From Acetobacteraceae bacterium (lineage in GTDB: Bacteria; Pseudomonadota; Alphaproteobacteria; Acetobacterales; Acetobacteraceae): a stretch of 5,115 nt of DNA. Under the pieces are notes generated by a model, which was not told the origin of the DNA, did no database searches, and saw only the letters and a list, made by a program, of their open reading frames with translations. Below are positions 4,945-5,115 of the stretch, in pieces; position 1 is the first letter of the stretch; each line of letters starts with the position of its first letter. Where the stretch lies: contig CANFIE010000320.1 in assembly GCA_947446625.1 (NCBI GenBank), forward strand, positions 1-5,115, written 5' to 3'. The position numbers and the translations under genes are program-made.

Positions 4945-5115
4945 CCCACGCTCTCCAATTCAGCGGCAAACCGTTCCGCCCGGTCGCTCCAGCGCGGCAG
5001 CAACTGCCCGGCCTCCCAGGCGGCATCGGCCATGGCGGCGCGCAGCTCGGTGTCAAACAACACGCGCCGCAGCCCCTTGGTGAAGGAGCCCACATTCCCC
5101 GGCGGCGAAACCACA
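4941..5115 (-). CDS. Glycosyltransferase, C-terminal fragment (runs off right edge)
   Basis: Only the last 57 codons are present, ending in a TGA that overlaps the methyltransferase start by four bases. The readable peptide begins VVSPPGNVGSFTKGLRRVL, continues with a run of small residues (AAMADAAWEAGQLLPRW) and ends SDRAERFAAELESVG. This is the usual end of a GT-B fold (GT4/GT1-like) glycosyltransferase: a PPGD/N-V-x-x-(L/F) turn after the nucleotide-sugar site, a stretch that trims a variable number of residues (FDTELRAAM), then a helix LPxWxDxAxRFAxxL. The family call rests on pattern resemblance of a short tail, without the donor-binding EX7E motif, which would lie outside the window. 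Together with the ATGA overlap it marks a second operon entering from the right. Confidence 0.65.
   Translation of the reverse strand, partial: VVSPPGNVGSFTKGLRRVLFDTELRAAMADAAWEAGQLLPRWSDRAERFAAELESVG
4951..4956 (-). promoter_or_regulatory. Ribosome binding site of the methyltransferase gene
   Basis: The minus strand reads GGAGAG six bases before the ATG at 4944, inside the 3' end of the glycosyltransferase-like gene. It favours that ATG over any internal start. Confidence 0.6.

Noticed and set aside
4418..5095. Second minus-strand frame overlapping the methyltransferase and glycosyltransferase-like genes
   Set aside because: It is a +1 shadow: Gly/Arg/Ala-rich with no motif, while the accepted frames carry the SAM motif and a GT-like tail.
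1..5115. Mobile element, CRISPR, toxin-antitoxin or defence island
   Set aside because: No transposase, direct-repeat array, integrase, tRNA end or sharp composition change was seen; all genes are metabolic or modification enzymes with uniform GC-rich codon use.

Overview
This window comes from the chromosome of a GC-rich proteobacterium, most likely an alphaproteobacterium of the Rhodospirillales/Acetobacteraceae (Roseomonas-like) type. The base composition is very G+C-rich by eye, and every codon third position favours G or C. The substrate-binding protein has the AQGWPxRPIRFI...GFxPGGTTD style that is abundant in such organisms, which carry many orphan Bug-type binding proteins. The taxonomic call is inference from protein style, not from a marker gene.

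Left block (1-3591, all minus strand, so read right to left): five tightly packed genes. In transcription order they are a small metal-binding-type cupin, the four-carbon acid-sugar kinase OtnK, the class II aldolase-family decarboxylase OtnC, a Bug/TctC-type periplasmic solute-binding protein with a signal peptide, and the N-terminal 80 codons of a nitroreductase-family flavoprotein that runs off the left edge. Gaps are 12, -8, -1 and 15 nt, so this looks like one operon. OtnK and OtnC carry out the last two steps of four-carbon acid-sugar (tetronate) breakdown: phosphorylation of 3-oxo-tetronate, then decarboxylation to dihydroxyacetone phosphate. The binding protein plausibly captures the substrate. 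No dehydrogenase, OtnI-type isomerase, membrane permease or regulator is visible, so the pathway is incomplete within the window.

Middle (3592-4068): a 45-bp divergent spacer carrying a ribosome binding site for each direction, then a plus-strand Rid (YjgF/YER057c/UK114) family gene, the only gene on that strand. It ends 9 bp from the end of the next minus-strand gene.

Right block (4078-5115, minus strand): a class I SAM-dependent methyltransferase whose start overlaps, as ATGA, the stop of an upstream gene. That gene is seen only as its last 57 codons and resembles the C-terminus of a GT4-type glycosyltransferase. This is a separate operon entering from the right edge.

I saw no tRNA, rRNA, CRISPR array, insertion sequence or phage feature. 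Gene starts were chosen from Shine-Dalgarno spacing and neighbour overlaps. The otnK start is best placed at the second of two close ATGs (3102), and the otnC start at 1853. I see no convincing evidence for an undescribed system. The most interesting points are the unusual company kept by OtnK/OtnC (cupin, orphan binding protein, nitroreductase, divergent Rid protein) and an internal insertion plus an altered active-site position in the Rid protein.
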